From Candidatus Celerinatantimonas neptuna (GTDB taxonomy: Bacteria; Pseudomonadota; Gammaproteobacteria; Enterobacterales; Celerinatantimonadaceae), in NCBI GenBank assembly GCA_911810475.1, contig OU461276.1:1848001-1912000 (forward strand): 64,000 bases of DNA, read 5' to 3'. Below are positions 25,583 to 35,298 of this stretch, piece after piece. The notes below the pieces were generated by a model. It saw nothing but the letters and a program-made list of their open reading frames with translations. It did not search any database and was not told the origin of the DNA. The stretch's first letter is position 1, and each line of letters begins with the position of its first letter. The translations under genes and the position numbers were made by a program.

Positions 25583-27927
25583 AGTGTGAGTTCCTCATCT
25601 TCGCTGGCCGGTTGTTGTAAAAACTGGAATAGCTTGTTTGCCTGCTGTTCACAGTGAGCCTTATCCGAAAGATTTTGTTGATGGGCCCGGGCTTTTCGCC
25701 AGTTCAAATAGAGTGTTTCAAAGCGGCAAAAATCATAAAAAGACAACCAGTGATAATGAATCAGCAGATGCGCCGGGCTATTGCGCTCGATAATGTCCTG
25801 GGCCTGACGACGAAACAAGGGGTGATGATGACGGGCTGTAAATCCGGGCAATATCAGGCTGATCTGTTGGCTGTAGGGATCGTCTTGTTCCTTGGTTTGA
25901 GCGGCATTTTGACAGGGTCTTAATGTGATATGTTCAACGACATAGATGCCTTCACTTTCCTGATTCAGTTTTATTAACCATTGCTGGAGATAATGACTGA
26001 ACTGGACGAGTTTCTGACGTTGCCTGTGGCGTCCGATATACAGTAATTGCTGTGGGTCTTCATCTGAATATTTAAAAAAGAGTTGGTAATCGCCTTCTTT
26101 AGTCCGTTTGAGGATCTGATAACGATGATGGTCAATGCCATGCTGTAATAATGATACCGGCATGGTTTGCCCTTTAAGCGCAAAGATGGCTGATCGCATC
26201 TGACGGATCTGTTGGTCGGTTAATGTCTGAGAGTGGTCATATTGGGGTACATCGCTTAGTTGTGATTGTAAGGTATTTCGGAGTCTGAACAGTGTTTTCT
26301 GGCCAACATCACTTTGCTCAAAGTGATGGTTTGAGACGATATTTAACAGATGTTGCGTGATACTCCGGCTATATATTGGCTGATCAGGTGGCTGCATTCC
26401 CAGTAATAGAGCAATACGACGAATATATCCCCCCGGAATATTTGTATCTTGCAGGTTCGGTCCGCTGCCGCGCTCTGCGGTTAATGAAGCGATTTGATGA
26501 ATAAATTGCTGTTTATATCTCAGGAGTTGCCATTCGAGTTGCTCTGGCGTGTGGTAACAGTTGAAACGTCGATGGAAGTCGTCTGGGTAGCGTTCACCAT
26601 ACAGTGCTAAAAGGTAGTTAAAGATCCGCCCTTTGCGTTGTGGGTAATCATCAAAACAGGCTTGGATCTGTTGCAATTTGTCAACGGGCTGTTGGGGATA
26701 GTGTTGGTTAATACCCTCAAACTGCTGTGGGGTGAGCACTTGGATCTGATAGCTGTGATCATGGGTCAGTGAGGTGGAATAAAGGGCCCTGATCCCGGCT
26801 AAATCCCCACAGAAATTGGCCATGAGCTGATCAAACAGTAACAGATAACTGCGAAGTTGATGGCGCATCGAACGTTGAGCCGGACTATTGCTTCGCACTT
26901 GTTCTCCGCGCAGACGGTAGTTACGAGGAAATAACGTTTGAATTGATTCGTATTGATTCAGATTGTAAAAATGCCCGCCAGGCGCTGCGGCAATTTCTAC
27001 CGGTGTGTCCAGCGGTTTTGCATCGTGATATTGATGATGCTGAAAGTGAAATTGGATCTCGGAATAATCAGTAGTGACGGGGTGTTCATGTTGACGTAAC
27101 TGCAACTGCATATCAGATGCGCTTAAAGGAAAAATAAGCCAAGCATGTTCGGGTAAATGATCGAGTGGTTCATGGCGTGAGTGCTCCTGCTCATAACTGA
27201 ATAACTGCCAATGGTTGATAGCCAGAACGCCGGGAATCGCTAATAGGAACTCGGATAATCCACTTAATGCTGTTGCCGGAGCCTGCCGGGTAATCCATTG
27301 TGCAGTTTGAGCGTAAATTTCAGCGCAGAGCTGGCTGGGGTCCGCATGCGCGGTGATTTCAATTTCAGCGCACAGTTCAACCCCTGTTTTTCCAACGATA
27401 TTGACCTCGGCAAGATCGTCACCCAGAGGCCGGACCTGATGGTAACTTGTTTTGATTCGCTCAATAATTTGATCGCCCCAGCCTGGTTCGGCAAGACAAC
27501 GTTGGCGATTAAAACGATTGAGGCGACATGCTATCTGGTCGATGCCCTGATATGGGGACATCCTTGGGGATGTGACCCAAACCTCCTCTAATTCTGGAAT
27601 GGTTTTAAGCAGATACGTCTCAAAATCAGCGGCTTGTTGTGGCAGAGACCAGAGAATGGCATCTGCCACAGCCAGCCCCTGTTTGTCATATAAAATCTGT
27701 CCGTCAGGCTGCGCTAAATAGTCAGCTACTTCGAAGTCACTGCGATAGACGAGGTCTGTTAATGCATAGCAAACCTGCTCCAGAATTGTTACCCCGGGAT
27801 CATGCAGGTTGTAGTCAGTCCAAATCTGGCCACTGAGTTGTTGTAGATAGACGAGTCCCTGCCGGTAGAGCTGCTTAAAGCTGTCCGGTGAGTCTTGCTG
27901 TGTGTGCCTTGGGATGGATGGGTTCAT
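25579..27927 (-). CDS. eCIS baseplate protein (Afp12-like)
   Basis: A 782-residue protein. The early segment IWTDYNLHDPGVTILEQVCYALTDLVYRSDF is the hallmark of the Afp12/PVC12 baseplate wedge proteins, related to gp6/J-type wedge subunits. The C-terminal third contains ILPGFTARHHHPLFRRQAQDII and HITLRPC, also conserved in the family. It would form the outer baseplate ring with the Afp11-like protein. Both gene ends show ATGA overlaps with neighbours, indicating translational coupling with the fibre-like gene before it and the tape measure after it. Confidence 0.85.
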   Translation of the reverse strand: MNPSIPRHTQQDSPDSFKQLYRQGLVYLQQLSGQIWTDYNLHDPGVTILEQVCYALTDLVYRSDFEVADYLAQPDGQILYDKQGLAVADAILWSLPQQAADFETYLLKTIPELEEVWVTSPRMSPYQGIDQIACRLNRFNRQRCLAEPGWGDQIIERIKTSYHQVRPLGDDLAEVNIVGKTGVELCAEIEITAHADPSQLCAEIYAQTAQWITRQAPATALSGLSEFLLAIPGVLAINHWQLFSYEQEHSRHEPLDHLPEHAWLIFPLSASDMQLQLRQHEHPVTTDYSEIQFHFQHHQYHDAKPLDTPVEIAAAPGGHFYNLNQYESIQTLFPRNYRLRGEQVRSNSPAQRSMRHQLRSYLLLFDQLMANFCGDLAGIRALYSTSLTHDHSYQIQVLTPQQFEGINQHYPQQPVDKLQQIQACFDDYPQRKGRIFNYLLALYGERYPDDFHRRFNCYHTPEQLEWQLLRYKQQFIHQIASLTAERGSGPNLQDTNIPGGYIRRIALLLGMQPPDQPIYSRSITQHLLNIVSNHHFEQSDVGQKTLFRLRNTLQSQLSDVPQYDHSQTLTDQQIRQMRSAIFALKGQTMPVSLLQHGIDHHRYQILKRTKEGDYQLFFKYSDEDPQQLLYIGRHRQRQKLVQFSHYLQQWLIKLNQESEGIYVVEHITLRPCQNAAQTKEQDDPYSQQISLILPGFTARHHHPLFRRQAQDIIERNSPAHLLIHYHWLSFYDFCRFETLYLNWRKARAHQQNLSDKAHCEQQANKLFQFLQQPASEDEELTL

Positions 27928-28784
27928 GCATCATCCTGTGGCTGAGTCGCTTCAGGCTGACAGTGCATCATGTATTCGTCTTGCCACAACTGCGTGATGT
28001 GGTAGCGGATAATACGTGGTTTCTGATAGCAGGTGTTAGTCCGGATTTGTAAAATATAGGGCCTGATGCGCCCTTGTTGTGAGCTCCGTTTCCAGCGTAA
28101 TTTGATTTTGTCTGCACCTGAGCGATAAAAGCCCTGCTGGGTGTGAATCGGGTTTCTACGGTGCCAGAGACAGTTCCACCAATGACTGGGTGAACAGGTG
28201 TTGATGGCGATGGCATGAAGGAGTGCATAATGGCCCGTGCCCCGTATCCCCACGCCAGCCACAATTTCAAACATATGGCAACCTTCTAGTTCAGGCGTGA
28301 GATCGTGCCATTGTCCATCAGCTGGGATTTCATCCTCAATGAGCTGAGTGCCAAACCGCCCTTTCGAGGCAATCGTGCCGTTAACATCTAATGTGTATTC
28401 TGGCTGTTCGCTCTGAATGCCGATATTGCCATTCCGGGTTATTGTTAATGTGGCTTGTGATTGCGTCTGTGTTGGCTGGCCTTGCTTGGGTGTTTGTACT
28501 GGTTCGTTTGTTTCATCTTGTGATTGGGCAATGATTTGCAGGTGATCCTGTTGTTTGCCAAAGGCGATACTCCACAGTGGTGTATTCGGATCATTGCGCT
28601 GATAGAAGCTCAGTAAATGCTGTCGGTCTAAAGCGGTTAATTGTAGTCCATGATTTGGCTGTTTAGAAAAGCCTTCTTCAACCTGATTGACACAGGAGTC
28701 AATTAAATCGGCAAAGTGTTCCGATGAAGGCATTGCGCCTTGACGAAAGTAATTTTTTAACGTGCTTCGATTCCGTTTCGGCAT
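27924..28784 (-). CDS. eCIS fibre-like / receptor-binding candidate
   Basis: A 286-residue protein. The start (STLKNYFRQGAMPSSEHFADLIDSCVN) is the short N-terminal module seen in phage-like tail-fibre and fibre-anchoring proteins. A Gln/Thr-rich linker precedes TITRNGNIGIQSEQPEYTLDVNGTIASKGRFG, a triple-beta-helix type sequence common in fibres with peptidase S74-like or collar regions. The C-terminal 130 residues are rich in Trp, His and Cys and are probably the exposed head. The place between the two large wedge genes differs from Afp, where the fibre gene (afp13) follows afp12. A role in target recognition is inferred. Confidence 0.6.
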   Translation of the reverse strand: MPKRNRSTLKNYFRQGAMPSSEHFADLIDSCVNQVEEGFSKQPNHGLQLTALDRQHLLSFYQRNDPNTPLWSIAFGKQQDHLQIIAQSQDETNEPVQTPKQGQPTQTQSQATLTITRNGNIGIQSEQPEYTLDVNGTIASKGRFGTQLIEDEIPADGQWHDLTPELEGCHMFEIVAGVGIRGTGHYALLHAIAINTCSPSHWWNCLWHRRNPIHTQQGFYRSGADKIKLRWKRSSQQGRIRPYILQIRTNTCYQKPRIIRYHITQLWQDEYMMHCQPEATQPQDDA

Positions 28785-28786
28785 AA

Positions 28787-31700
28787 TTATTGTTCTCTCT
28801 TTTGAGGGTCATGCGCTGAGTTCACAATGAATTGCTCACCCACGATCAACTCTCCAATACCAACGGGTTGCGGCTGGCTGATTTGGCCTTTGGACATGAC
28901 TTGAATCGAGTGATGTTCAGCAGGAAGCAGCAAGTACCATGGATACATCGCCTGAATGGGTTGTTGCGTGGCTGCACTGTCTTGTAAATGATAGTCGATC
29001 GATCCGCGTTGGCTGATTTTTAATACCGACAGCCCGCTGACTTTCGTCACCTGTGGAAACTGACTGATAAAAGCGGTGAGCTTAGCGAGAGAGAGTTGCC
29101 AGCCCAGTCCCTGATTGCCGTTATCCGGTTGCCAGGGACACAGATATTGGTTGATGGCATACTCAAGTTTTCTAAGTGCTAAACCGTGGTGAGTTCCTGA
29201 CTCAAATGCAACATGACAGTGGACCTCAATGGTTTCATATCCCGGGTTTCGAACTTCAATTTGGCAGGCACTGCGGCTCACTGACTGGAGAAAATGTTGA
29301 ATTGCCAATAGTGTTGCTGAGCTGATGGTGATCGTTTCACAAGGTGTATGATGGCAGTGGACAGCTTTAGGACTGACGATGATCAGCACGTGTCCCGGTA
29401 CATTTTTGTCATCATCAAAACGGTGGTGGGCAAAACAGCTGACGATGCCTATGTCAGAGAAGTGTTGCAGAACCAGGTGTTCATAATCCCAAGGGGTAAT
29501 GGCTTGATTTTTATGTCTTAGATATTCGCTGACTCTTAAGATCCATTGTTGCCGATCTTCTTGAGCCGGTGCTGCTGCAAGTGGTGTTAACTGGTTTATC
29601 TGCGCTAAATTCGCGGGTTTGGGATGCGCTTGCCAGTTTACAAATTGTTCGATATGGCTTGCCTGACCATTGACGGCTAAAGCATGTGTCGCAATGTGTC
29701 GGCAATGCGGGTATTCACCGATTCCCGCACTGGTACTGACACAGAGCCAATACAGTCCATCTGGCATGACGTTGTGGCAGGTGTTGAGAGCTTCAGGCAG
29801 ATCGAGTGTCACAATGCCGGTGGTGATAAATCCCCGCGTAGTGTCATGAACGATGTGTGCCGCAGATAAAGGACACCAGCGGTCATCGACCAGATAAGCC
29901 CAATGATAGGCCTGGGATGGATAGGGAGAGAGAACTTCAGATTGACCATCTAGCAAAAAGAACAGGTTGAGATAACCTGATAGTTCGGATGCGGATAGCC
30001 CGATGTAGAGATAACCATCATAAGGATAATTGGCGAAAAATCGCCTGCTTTGTGTCGCATTCGGATCGCGGGGCGGGTAGATGCACTCGCTCCCAAAAGG
30101 ATGAAGATGGTAAATTTGCCCGCTGTGAGCGATTGCAGGTTGATCCAGCTGAATTTGACTATGTGCCTGATAATTTAGCGAAAAATGATTGATTTTTGGG
30201 GTGTAAGGGGCATTGGGCAGCGGTTTGTTTTTTTTCTTTTTAGCATTTTCCAGCAGTATCTGGCTTAGTAAAGGGCTATAGAGTTGATGGCCGAAAGCCG
30301 TTTCTGGGCCGGTTAATTTAATTTTAAATAAGCCATTGCGGGGGTTGGTTTGCTGGCTAAATGCAACCGCTGGCCAGTCTTGAACCACGGGAGTAAATGC
30401 ATGATGCATAGTGACATGAAATTCACTGACCCGGTTGAGCGGACCTTCTTTAGGTTCAAACAATGGATAGCTGACATCTCCCAGAGGATGCCAAAGCCCG
30501 TGACTTAAAACGTCCAGAGCGATTTGCATGCTCTGATTGCGATAGGGATATGGATAATACTGGTAATGTTGACGAAAACCATCGCTAGTGTGTGGCAGTT
30601 CGGCCCATTGCATATGCAGCGTTAATGCATCGAGTTTTTTACGGGCAATCTCTTCACAGGCTACAACGAGATAGGATTCATCCGTTGGTCTGACGCCAAA
30701 AGGCAGGAAAGGCTGGCTTGGATCGGTTTGTCCTTCATTATTGAATAGTTGCAGCTGGGTTAACTCATTGACTTCAACGTGAAACTGAATCGAATTCAGT
30801 TCAAAATCCCGAAAAATGGAGTAAGGAAAGCAGTTTGTTTGTGCTTTAAGGGTTAGTTTTAGCGCCGGATGGGTCAGCGTTTTATCTGTTCCATGGAGTT
30901 CAGAAGAGGCACAAATGACCGCAGGGAAGCCTGCTTCCAGTGTAAAGGTCAGGGTAAAGCCATAGTGATTAGCAGATGAGTCTGTGAGCGGATAAATTTG
31001 GTAGAGCGGTACCTCTTGCCAGCCTTCGGCGGTGGTGATCTGAAGATCAAACAGCTGACTATATAGCTCTGTGAACAGGGTTTGCTGACTTTTGAAGATG
31101 TCTTTTTTATCTTTTTTATCTTCGATGAGCAGGTCTTCAATTGTAGCCAGGGCTGAGTCCTGTCGTGATAAGGTTTGCCTGCTGTGCTCAACAATGGCTT
31201 TAATATCATCTTCGCTCAGCCAGGGATGTGGTGATAGGGTATGGCGACTGATGATAAGGCCTAACACCCGGTAAAATGACTCAGGTTGCTTAGCTTGTTT
31301 AAGCAGCATGAGAAAGAAATAGCGATACAGTTCGCGCAGCTGTTGGGCGATTGGCGCATTTATGAGCTGTTCGGTTTCTTGCTCGGTGAGCTGTGAGGTG
31401 AGTGACCCGGATGGCCGCTCCAGGGGAGTTATTTCATTTAATGTATGCCTGTAAAGTGTTCGCAGTTGATTAAATAGTACATTGATTTCATTTATGTTTT
31501 CTGATTTATTGGTCGATTGGTTGAGTCGGTAGAGCTGTTGGTAAATACCCGCTTGTTGTTTTTCGTTAAGATGGATGTCTAACGAGACGTTTCGCTCTCC
31601 CTGACCCATGATTAAAACGGAATCGGTGATGATTATCCCCATTTTATGAATCGGATCATTTGTGGAGGCATTAAAAAGCTCAAAGGATTGCAAGGCCGGG

Positions 31701-32728
31701 AGATCGGCCCCTGCAAGTTTGGGATGAATGTCTATCGATTGGCCATTGATGCTACTGGTGAATCCTAATGCATGTTCCGGGGCAATTAACTGATCCCGGT
31801 TAAACGTTAAACTGAAAGCTTGTTGAACCTCGGCATCGGTGACTAATATCGGATAAGCTGCCTGATAGTCGATCCGGTTGAACTGTTGATCGTGTCCCGG
31901 GCTGAAAATAGCATTTTGTTTGATGGCAACCGGGGAATTGTTGTTTTGTGTCAGAGATAGTTTTAGATAAACCTGATTTTCAGGTGTCGGTTGGCATGTT
32001 TGTCCTAAAACATCCTGATAGTAGAAGTTCAGATGACACTGTGTGAACTGATTGATTTTACGTCGGGCTTGCTGGAATAGCTTCAAAAAGCTGATGTAAA
32101 GTGCCATTTGAGGTGGATGTTCGCCATGTTGGAATGAGCTTTCCAATAATGGTCGACATTCCTTTTGCAAAGCGCTGATCGTGAGTATGATTTGCGAAAA
32201 ACAGTGCCCGATTAAATCAGAATGATTCGATGACAGGGCCGGACAGACCCGGTTGAGTTGCCAGAGCGAGTCGAAGTGGCGAAGGTCGGGCTGTTTGTCG
32301 GGCGCTAAGTTGCTAAGTAATTGTTGCAGTGGGTCAATCAGTTGACTTTGGTAGTGAGTCAATAGGATGAATTTGAGTTGATAAGCGAGCTGCGGGTGAT
32401 TAGGCAGATGCTGATACCATTGGTTAAATTGTTCGAGTAGTTGGAAAAGGTAATCGACTGCGATATCCTCACCTCTCTGATAGGCTTGTTTAAATTGCTG
32501 TTTATAGCGTTTAATATCGATACTTAAAATGGTGGCACAGATGACCAACTCGTTTTGTTCGAACATGCGCTCCCATGTTCCGTACAGTTGGTTTTTCTCG
32601 TTGTAATAAGGGATCTCATGGGCGAGTTGCTTGGCCCAGATGAGCAGTTGTTCGAAACTGAGTTCATGAAGTTTAAAATACCCAGGCTGAAGCGCTTTTT
32701 GCCGACGTTGCTGTGAAGTCGTAGTCAT
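28787..32728 (-). CDS. eCIS large baseplate protein, J-like (Afp11-like)
   Basis: A 1313-residue protein that corresponds to the Afp11/PVC11 wedge component. The N-terminal 500 residues are helical. The middle is beta-rich, with Pro/Tyr-rich stretches (FGSECIYPPRDPN). The C-terminal segment is a baseplate-J-type domain: RVSEYLRHKNQAITPWDYEHLVLQHFSDI followed by VEVRNPGYETIEVHCHVAF and a lysine-poor end. A short Lys/Asp-rich repeat (DKKDKKD) lies near residue 540. The ATG is 14 bases from the stop of the gp25-like gene and the stop is two bases from the fibre start. Confidence 0.85.
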   Translation of the reverse strand: MTTTSQQRRQKALQPGYFKLHELSFEQLLIWAKQLAHEIPYYNEKNQLYGTWERMFEQNELVICATILSIDIKRYKQQFKQAYQRGEDIAVDYLFQLLEQFNQWYQHLPNHPQLAYQLKFILLTHYQSQLIDPLQQLLSNLAPDKQPDLRHFDSLWQLNRVCPALSSNHSDLIGHCFSQIILTISALQKECRPLLESSFQHGEHPPQMALYISFLKLFQQARRKINQFTQCHLNFYYQDVLGQTCQPTPENQVYLKLSLTQNNNSPVAIKQNAIFSPGHDQQFNRIDYQAAYPILVTDAEVQQAFSLTFNRDQLIAPEHALGFTSSINGQSIDIHPKLAGADLPALQSFELFNASTNDPIHKMGIIITDSVLIMGQGERNVSLDIHLNEKQQAGIYQQLYRLNQSTNKSENINEINVLFNQLRTLYRHTLNEITPLERPSGSLTSQLTEQETEQLINAPIAQQLRELYRYFFLMLLKQAKQPESFYRVLGLIISRHTLSPHPWLSEDDIKAIVEHSRQTLSRQDSALATIEDLLIEDKKDKKDIFKSQQTLFTELYSQLFDLQITTAEGWQEVPLYQIYPLTDSSANHYGFTLTFTLEAGFPAVICASSELHGTDKTLTHPALKLTLKAQTNCFPYSIFRDFELNSIQFHVEVNELTQLQLFNNEGQTDPSQPFLPFGVRPTDESYLVVACEEIARKKLDALTLHMQWAELPHTSDGFRQHYQYYPYPYRNQSMQIALDVLSHGLWHPLGDVSYPLFEPKEGPLNRVSEFHVTMHHAFTPVVQDWPAVAFSQQTNPRNGLFKIKLTGPETAFGHQLYSPLLSQILLENAKKKKNKPLPNAPYTPKINHFSLNYQAHSQIQLDQPAIAHSGQIYHLHPFGSECIYPPRDPNATQSRRFFANYPYDGYLYIGLSASELSGYLNLFFLLDGQSEVLSPYPSQAYHWAYLVDDRWCPLSAAHIVHDTTRGFITTGIVTLDLPEALNTCHNVMPDGLYWLCVSTSAGIGEYPHCRHIATHALAVNGQASHIEQFVNWQAHPKPANLAQINQLTPLAAAPAQEDRQQWILRVSEYLRHKNQAITPWDYEHLVLQHFSDIGIVSCFAHHRFDDDKNVPGHVLIIVSPKAVHCHHTPCETITISSATLLAIQHFLQSVSRSACQIEVRNPGYETIEVHCHVAFESGTHHGLALRKLEYAINQYLCPWQPDNGNQGLGWQLSLAKLTAFISQFPQVTKVSGLSVLKISQRGSIDYHLQDSAATQQPIQAMYPWYLLLPAEHHSIQVMSKGQISQPQPVGIGELIVGEQFIVNSAHDPQKREQ

Positions 32729-32742
32729 CGTCTGTTGTTCCT

Positions 32743-33174
32743 TTAATCTGTGGATAACAGACTGGGATCAATGAGCGTCCCTTCTTGTAGATAAAATGGA
32801 TAGACCATGTTTCCCCGGGCATTGGTTGTGATGATTTGGTAGATAAGGTTGATCATGAGTTGTCCCTGTTGTGGTTCGGCCTGAATATCAATTCTGAGTA
32901 AATCGATCCTGGATTCGAAAAACAGAATGGCCTCGCGAATATATGTCTTGATCTCGGTGAACGTGGTGGGTGTGAGCTTTGCAAAAACCATTCGGTGCAG
33001 ATAACAACCATATTCAGGATGCATGATCCTCTCTCCGGGGATAGTCGAGAGCAGAATAATTAAACTCTGCTGAATATCCTGTTCATCCTGGCTGAGCACC
33101 GGGCTCTGGTTGTCTTGGACAAAACGGGGTGGAAAGGCCCAGCCGGTACCCAGAAAATCGTTGTGTTGTCTCAT
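32743..33174 (-). CDS. eCIS gp25-like baseplate wedge (Afp9-like)
   Basis: A 143-residue protein of the GPW/gp25 family (PF04965). The conserved core IPGERIMHPEYGCYLHRMVF is present; in T4 and T6SS the equivalent glutamate-rich EPR-like region links the baseplate to the first sheath ring. The start is set at ATG 33174, because AAGGAG lies six bases ahead; ATG codons at 33180 and 33198 are abutting or inside that ribosome site. It follows the PAAR gene by 13 bases. Order spike-PAAR-gp25 differs from Afp (afp8-afp9-afp10). Confidence 0.88.
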   Translation of the reverse strand: MRQHNDFLGTGWAFPPRFVQDNQSPVLSQDEQDIQQSLIILLSTIPGERIMHPEYGCYLHRMVFAKLTPTTFTEIKTYIREAILFFESRIDLLRIDIQAEPQQGQLMINLIYQIITTNARGNMVYPFYLQEGTLIDPSLLSTD

Positions 33175-33187
33175 CCTCATCTCCTTG

Positions 33188-33487
33188 TTAACCGCCAATC
33201 AGAACCGTGGGTTCGCCAAGAACGATACTGCCACCATGGTTTGTACTGTCTCCCATTCGGGCGGCGGGTTTCCCCCCGATCAACACGGTGGCTGAGCCGG
33301 CCACAATGGTCGATGGTGGCCCGACACACGTACAGCTATCGCCCATGACGGCTGCGGGTAGATTGCCGATAAGAACCGTTGGAACACCCGGTCCGATGAC
33401 CGGGCCTCCAACATGTGGAATTGGAGGAACGCCTGGAGTTTGCATGGGACAGACATGCATATCGGTGATTCGGGCTGCAAATGGCAT
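33188..33487 (-). CDS. eCIS PAAR-type spike tip (Afp10-like)
   Basis: A 99-residue PAAR-motif protein: repeated strands GxPTVLIGxxPAAxMGDxxxC, with histidines and cysteines (HVC, CTC, NHGG) placed to bind the tip metal. It would cap the VgrG-like trimer and puncture the target membrane. No C-terminal effector domain is attached. The gene is nine bases from the end of the spike gene and is co-transcribed with it. Assignment is firm from the glycine/valine repeat pattern. Confidence 0.9.
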   Translation of the reverse strand: MPFAARITDMHVCPMQTPGVPPIPHVGGPVIGPGVPTVLIGNLPAAVMGDSCTCVGPPSTIVAGSATVLIGGKPAARMGDSTNHGGSIVLGEPTVLIGG

Positions 33488-33496
33488 GGTCGCTCC

Positions 33497-35281
33497 TTAA
33501 TTTATTTTGACCAGACCACCTTTAATGGTGGTCATTCCTGAGGCCGAAAGTTCAGCGGTAGCAGAACTTTTAGCGGTGAATCCGGTTTGGGCCTGCCATG
33601 TGACATTGAGCCCTTGCCCTTTGAGATCAGCTTGCGCTTTTAAACTGATATTGCTGGTGGCTTCTAATGAAATGCCACCTTTTGCTGACAGTTTGATATC
33701 TTTGGGGCTTTCCAGTGAGATGCCGCTGTCGTTAAGGGTGACTTTGTTGCTGTTTTGATCGCTGATGGTAATGGCTTTGTCTTTATCGCTGATGGTGATG
33801 CTGTTATTTGCCGGGGTGATCAGCGTGATGACTTTATCTTCTTCATTAAATTCTATTTTGAGCTGACTTTTAGTGACCAGTGCCTTGGTGTTGTTTTCCG
33901 CACTGATGTCATAAGGTGGCGTATGTTGACTGCTGTAAACGCTGCCCAAAATGACAGGTTGTGATGGATCATTATTAATGTAGCTGATCAGTACTTCATC
34001 ATTGACTTCGGGAATAAAAAAATTGCCACTCCCTGATGTGGCGTAATAGCTCATCAGTCTGGCCCATTGCAGGTTATCTTCATCTCCCAGGGCTGGGATC
34101 TTAACCTGAATACGGTATTGGGATTGAGGGTCTTCATTGAGTTGGGTGACGATGCCGATTTGCACTCCGTCAACCGGTGGCAGCCAGCCTGCGGCTTGTG
34201 GTGCGCCTAAATCCCTATGATCACTGGACCACATCGGTGACAGACCCAGATTCACGGTGGTGATCCACTGACCCTGTTCAATCTGGTGATGAACACCACT
34301 GATATAATGGGAGCCATTGAATCGCTCGCCGACGCCGGCAACTGCTATCAGAGAGTTAATGGTTGCATTAGCATTGCCCTGAAAGCTTAATGATCCGCGA
34401 ATTTTCGATAAAGCTGATTTGATTTGCTGACCTTTTGCCCAGCTCTCCAGCGTTTCTTGCGTGAGTCCTGCCGATGTCTGCAGCCGGTAATCTTTGACTC
34501 CGAATATATCGGCCAGTGAGCTACTACTCAGGTTGCCTTGATCGCTAATGGACTGGCTGGATGCCTGTCCTTTAGCCATTTGCTGCTGGCTGGGATCCCA
34601 ACCGACCCCGGTCACCTGATTCAGTTGATAACTGGGGTCGATTTCAGCTGAGAAATCGATAAGTTCTGAACCATAAGTTATTTTAATAGCCGGGCTTTTG
34701 TCGATTTTAGGGAATGTGACAGCCACTTTATTGGATTGATTACAGACCACCATCGCATTGGCTTCGGCGCGGGTCAGCATAAAATCCCAGTCGGTGCAGT
34801 TAAATTGAGTCAGTTCATCATGCTCGGTTGAGGTGCTTTCTACCTGATCAACGCCAAGCCCTGAATAATCGCCAATGAGTGATTTGATGATATCGCTGTC
34901 TGTTTTTTTTAAGTAGGTTTTGCTTTGCCGGGCAATTGTCATAGCGGCTGCCTGATCTTTGCAGGTGATTTCAAGCATAGTTTGGTTATGACCTGAGATA
35001 CTGATGGCATGTTTGATGACAATCCCTTCGTAAATGGTGCTTTCATTGCTGTTATAACCGGCATTGATGGTGATTTTGGTTCCGGGTTTGAATGTATCGG
35101 TTTCACTGACCGGGAAGGTTTGTTTGGCGATGTCTCCATCGGTGATGAGCAGCTTGGCGTGAGCAACCCGGTTGATCTGTGTAAAAACATCAATGGCAAT
35201 CACTCCTATGTCACTGGCGATTGCATTTCCATTGGCTTTAATGGTAAAGGTTACAACTCCGTGATTGTCCTGATTTGACAT
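33497..35281 (-). CDS. eCIS VgrG-like spike protein (Afp8-like)
   Basis: A 594-residue spike protein. The N-terminal part corresponds to the gp27-like hub (FTQINRVAHAKLLITDGD, TFKPGTKITINAGYN). The gp5 OB-fold follows (QIGIVTQLNEDPQSQYRIQVKIPALGDED and WARLMSYYATSGSGNFFIPEVNDEVLISYINNDP, the standard VgrG sequence). The C-terminal 130 residues are a triple beta-helix of short repeats (ITISDKDKAITISDQNS, KDIKLSAKGGISLEATSNISLKA). It is the central spike of the injection particle and carries the PAAR tip encoded next. No extension with an effector domain is present. Confidence 0.92.
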   Translation of the reverse strand: MSNQDNHGVVTFTIKANGNAIASDIGVIAIDVFTQINRVAHAKLLITDGDIAKQTFPVSETDTFKPGTKITINAGYNSNESTIYEGIVIKHAISISGHNQTMLEITCKDQAAAMTIARQSKTYLKKTDSDIIKSLIGDYSGLGVDQVESTSTEHDELTQFNCTDWDFMLTRAEANAMVVCNQSNKVAVTFPKIDKSPAIKITYGSELIDFSAEIDPSYQLNQVTGVGWDPSQQQMAKGQASSQSISDQGNLSSSSLADIFGVKDYRLQTSAGLTQETLESWAKGQQIKSALSKIRGSLSFQGNANATINSLIAVAGVGERFNGSHYISGVHHQIEQGQWITTVNLGLSPMWSSDHRDLGAPQAAGWLPPVDGVQIGIVTQLNEDPQSQYRIQVKIPALGDEDNLQWARLMSYYATSGSGNFFIPEVNDEVLISYINNDPSQPVILGSVYSSQHTPPYDISAENNTKALVTKSQLKIEFNEEDKVITLITPANNSITISDKDKAITISDQNSNKVTLNDSGISLESPKDIKLSAKGGISLEATSNISLKAQADLKGQGLNVTWQAQTGFTAKSSATAELSASGMTTIKGGLVKIN

Positions 35282-35298
35282 ATAACCTCGTCTGCTGA

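Noticed and set aside
31090-31130. A-rich repeated stretch in the Afp11-like gene as a programmed frameshift site
   Set aside because: On the coding strand the runs read GAT AAA AAA twice. They encode DKKDKKD in frame, do not match the X XXY YYZ heptamer in the right register, and the frame continues without need of a shift.
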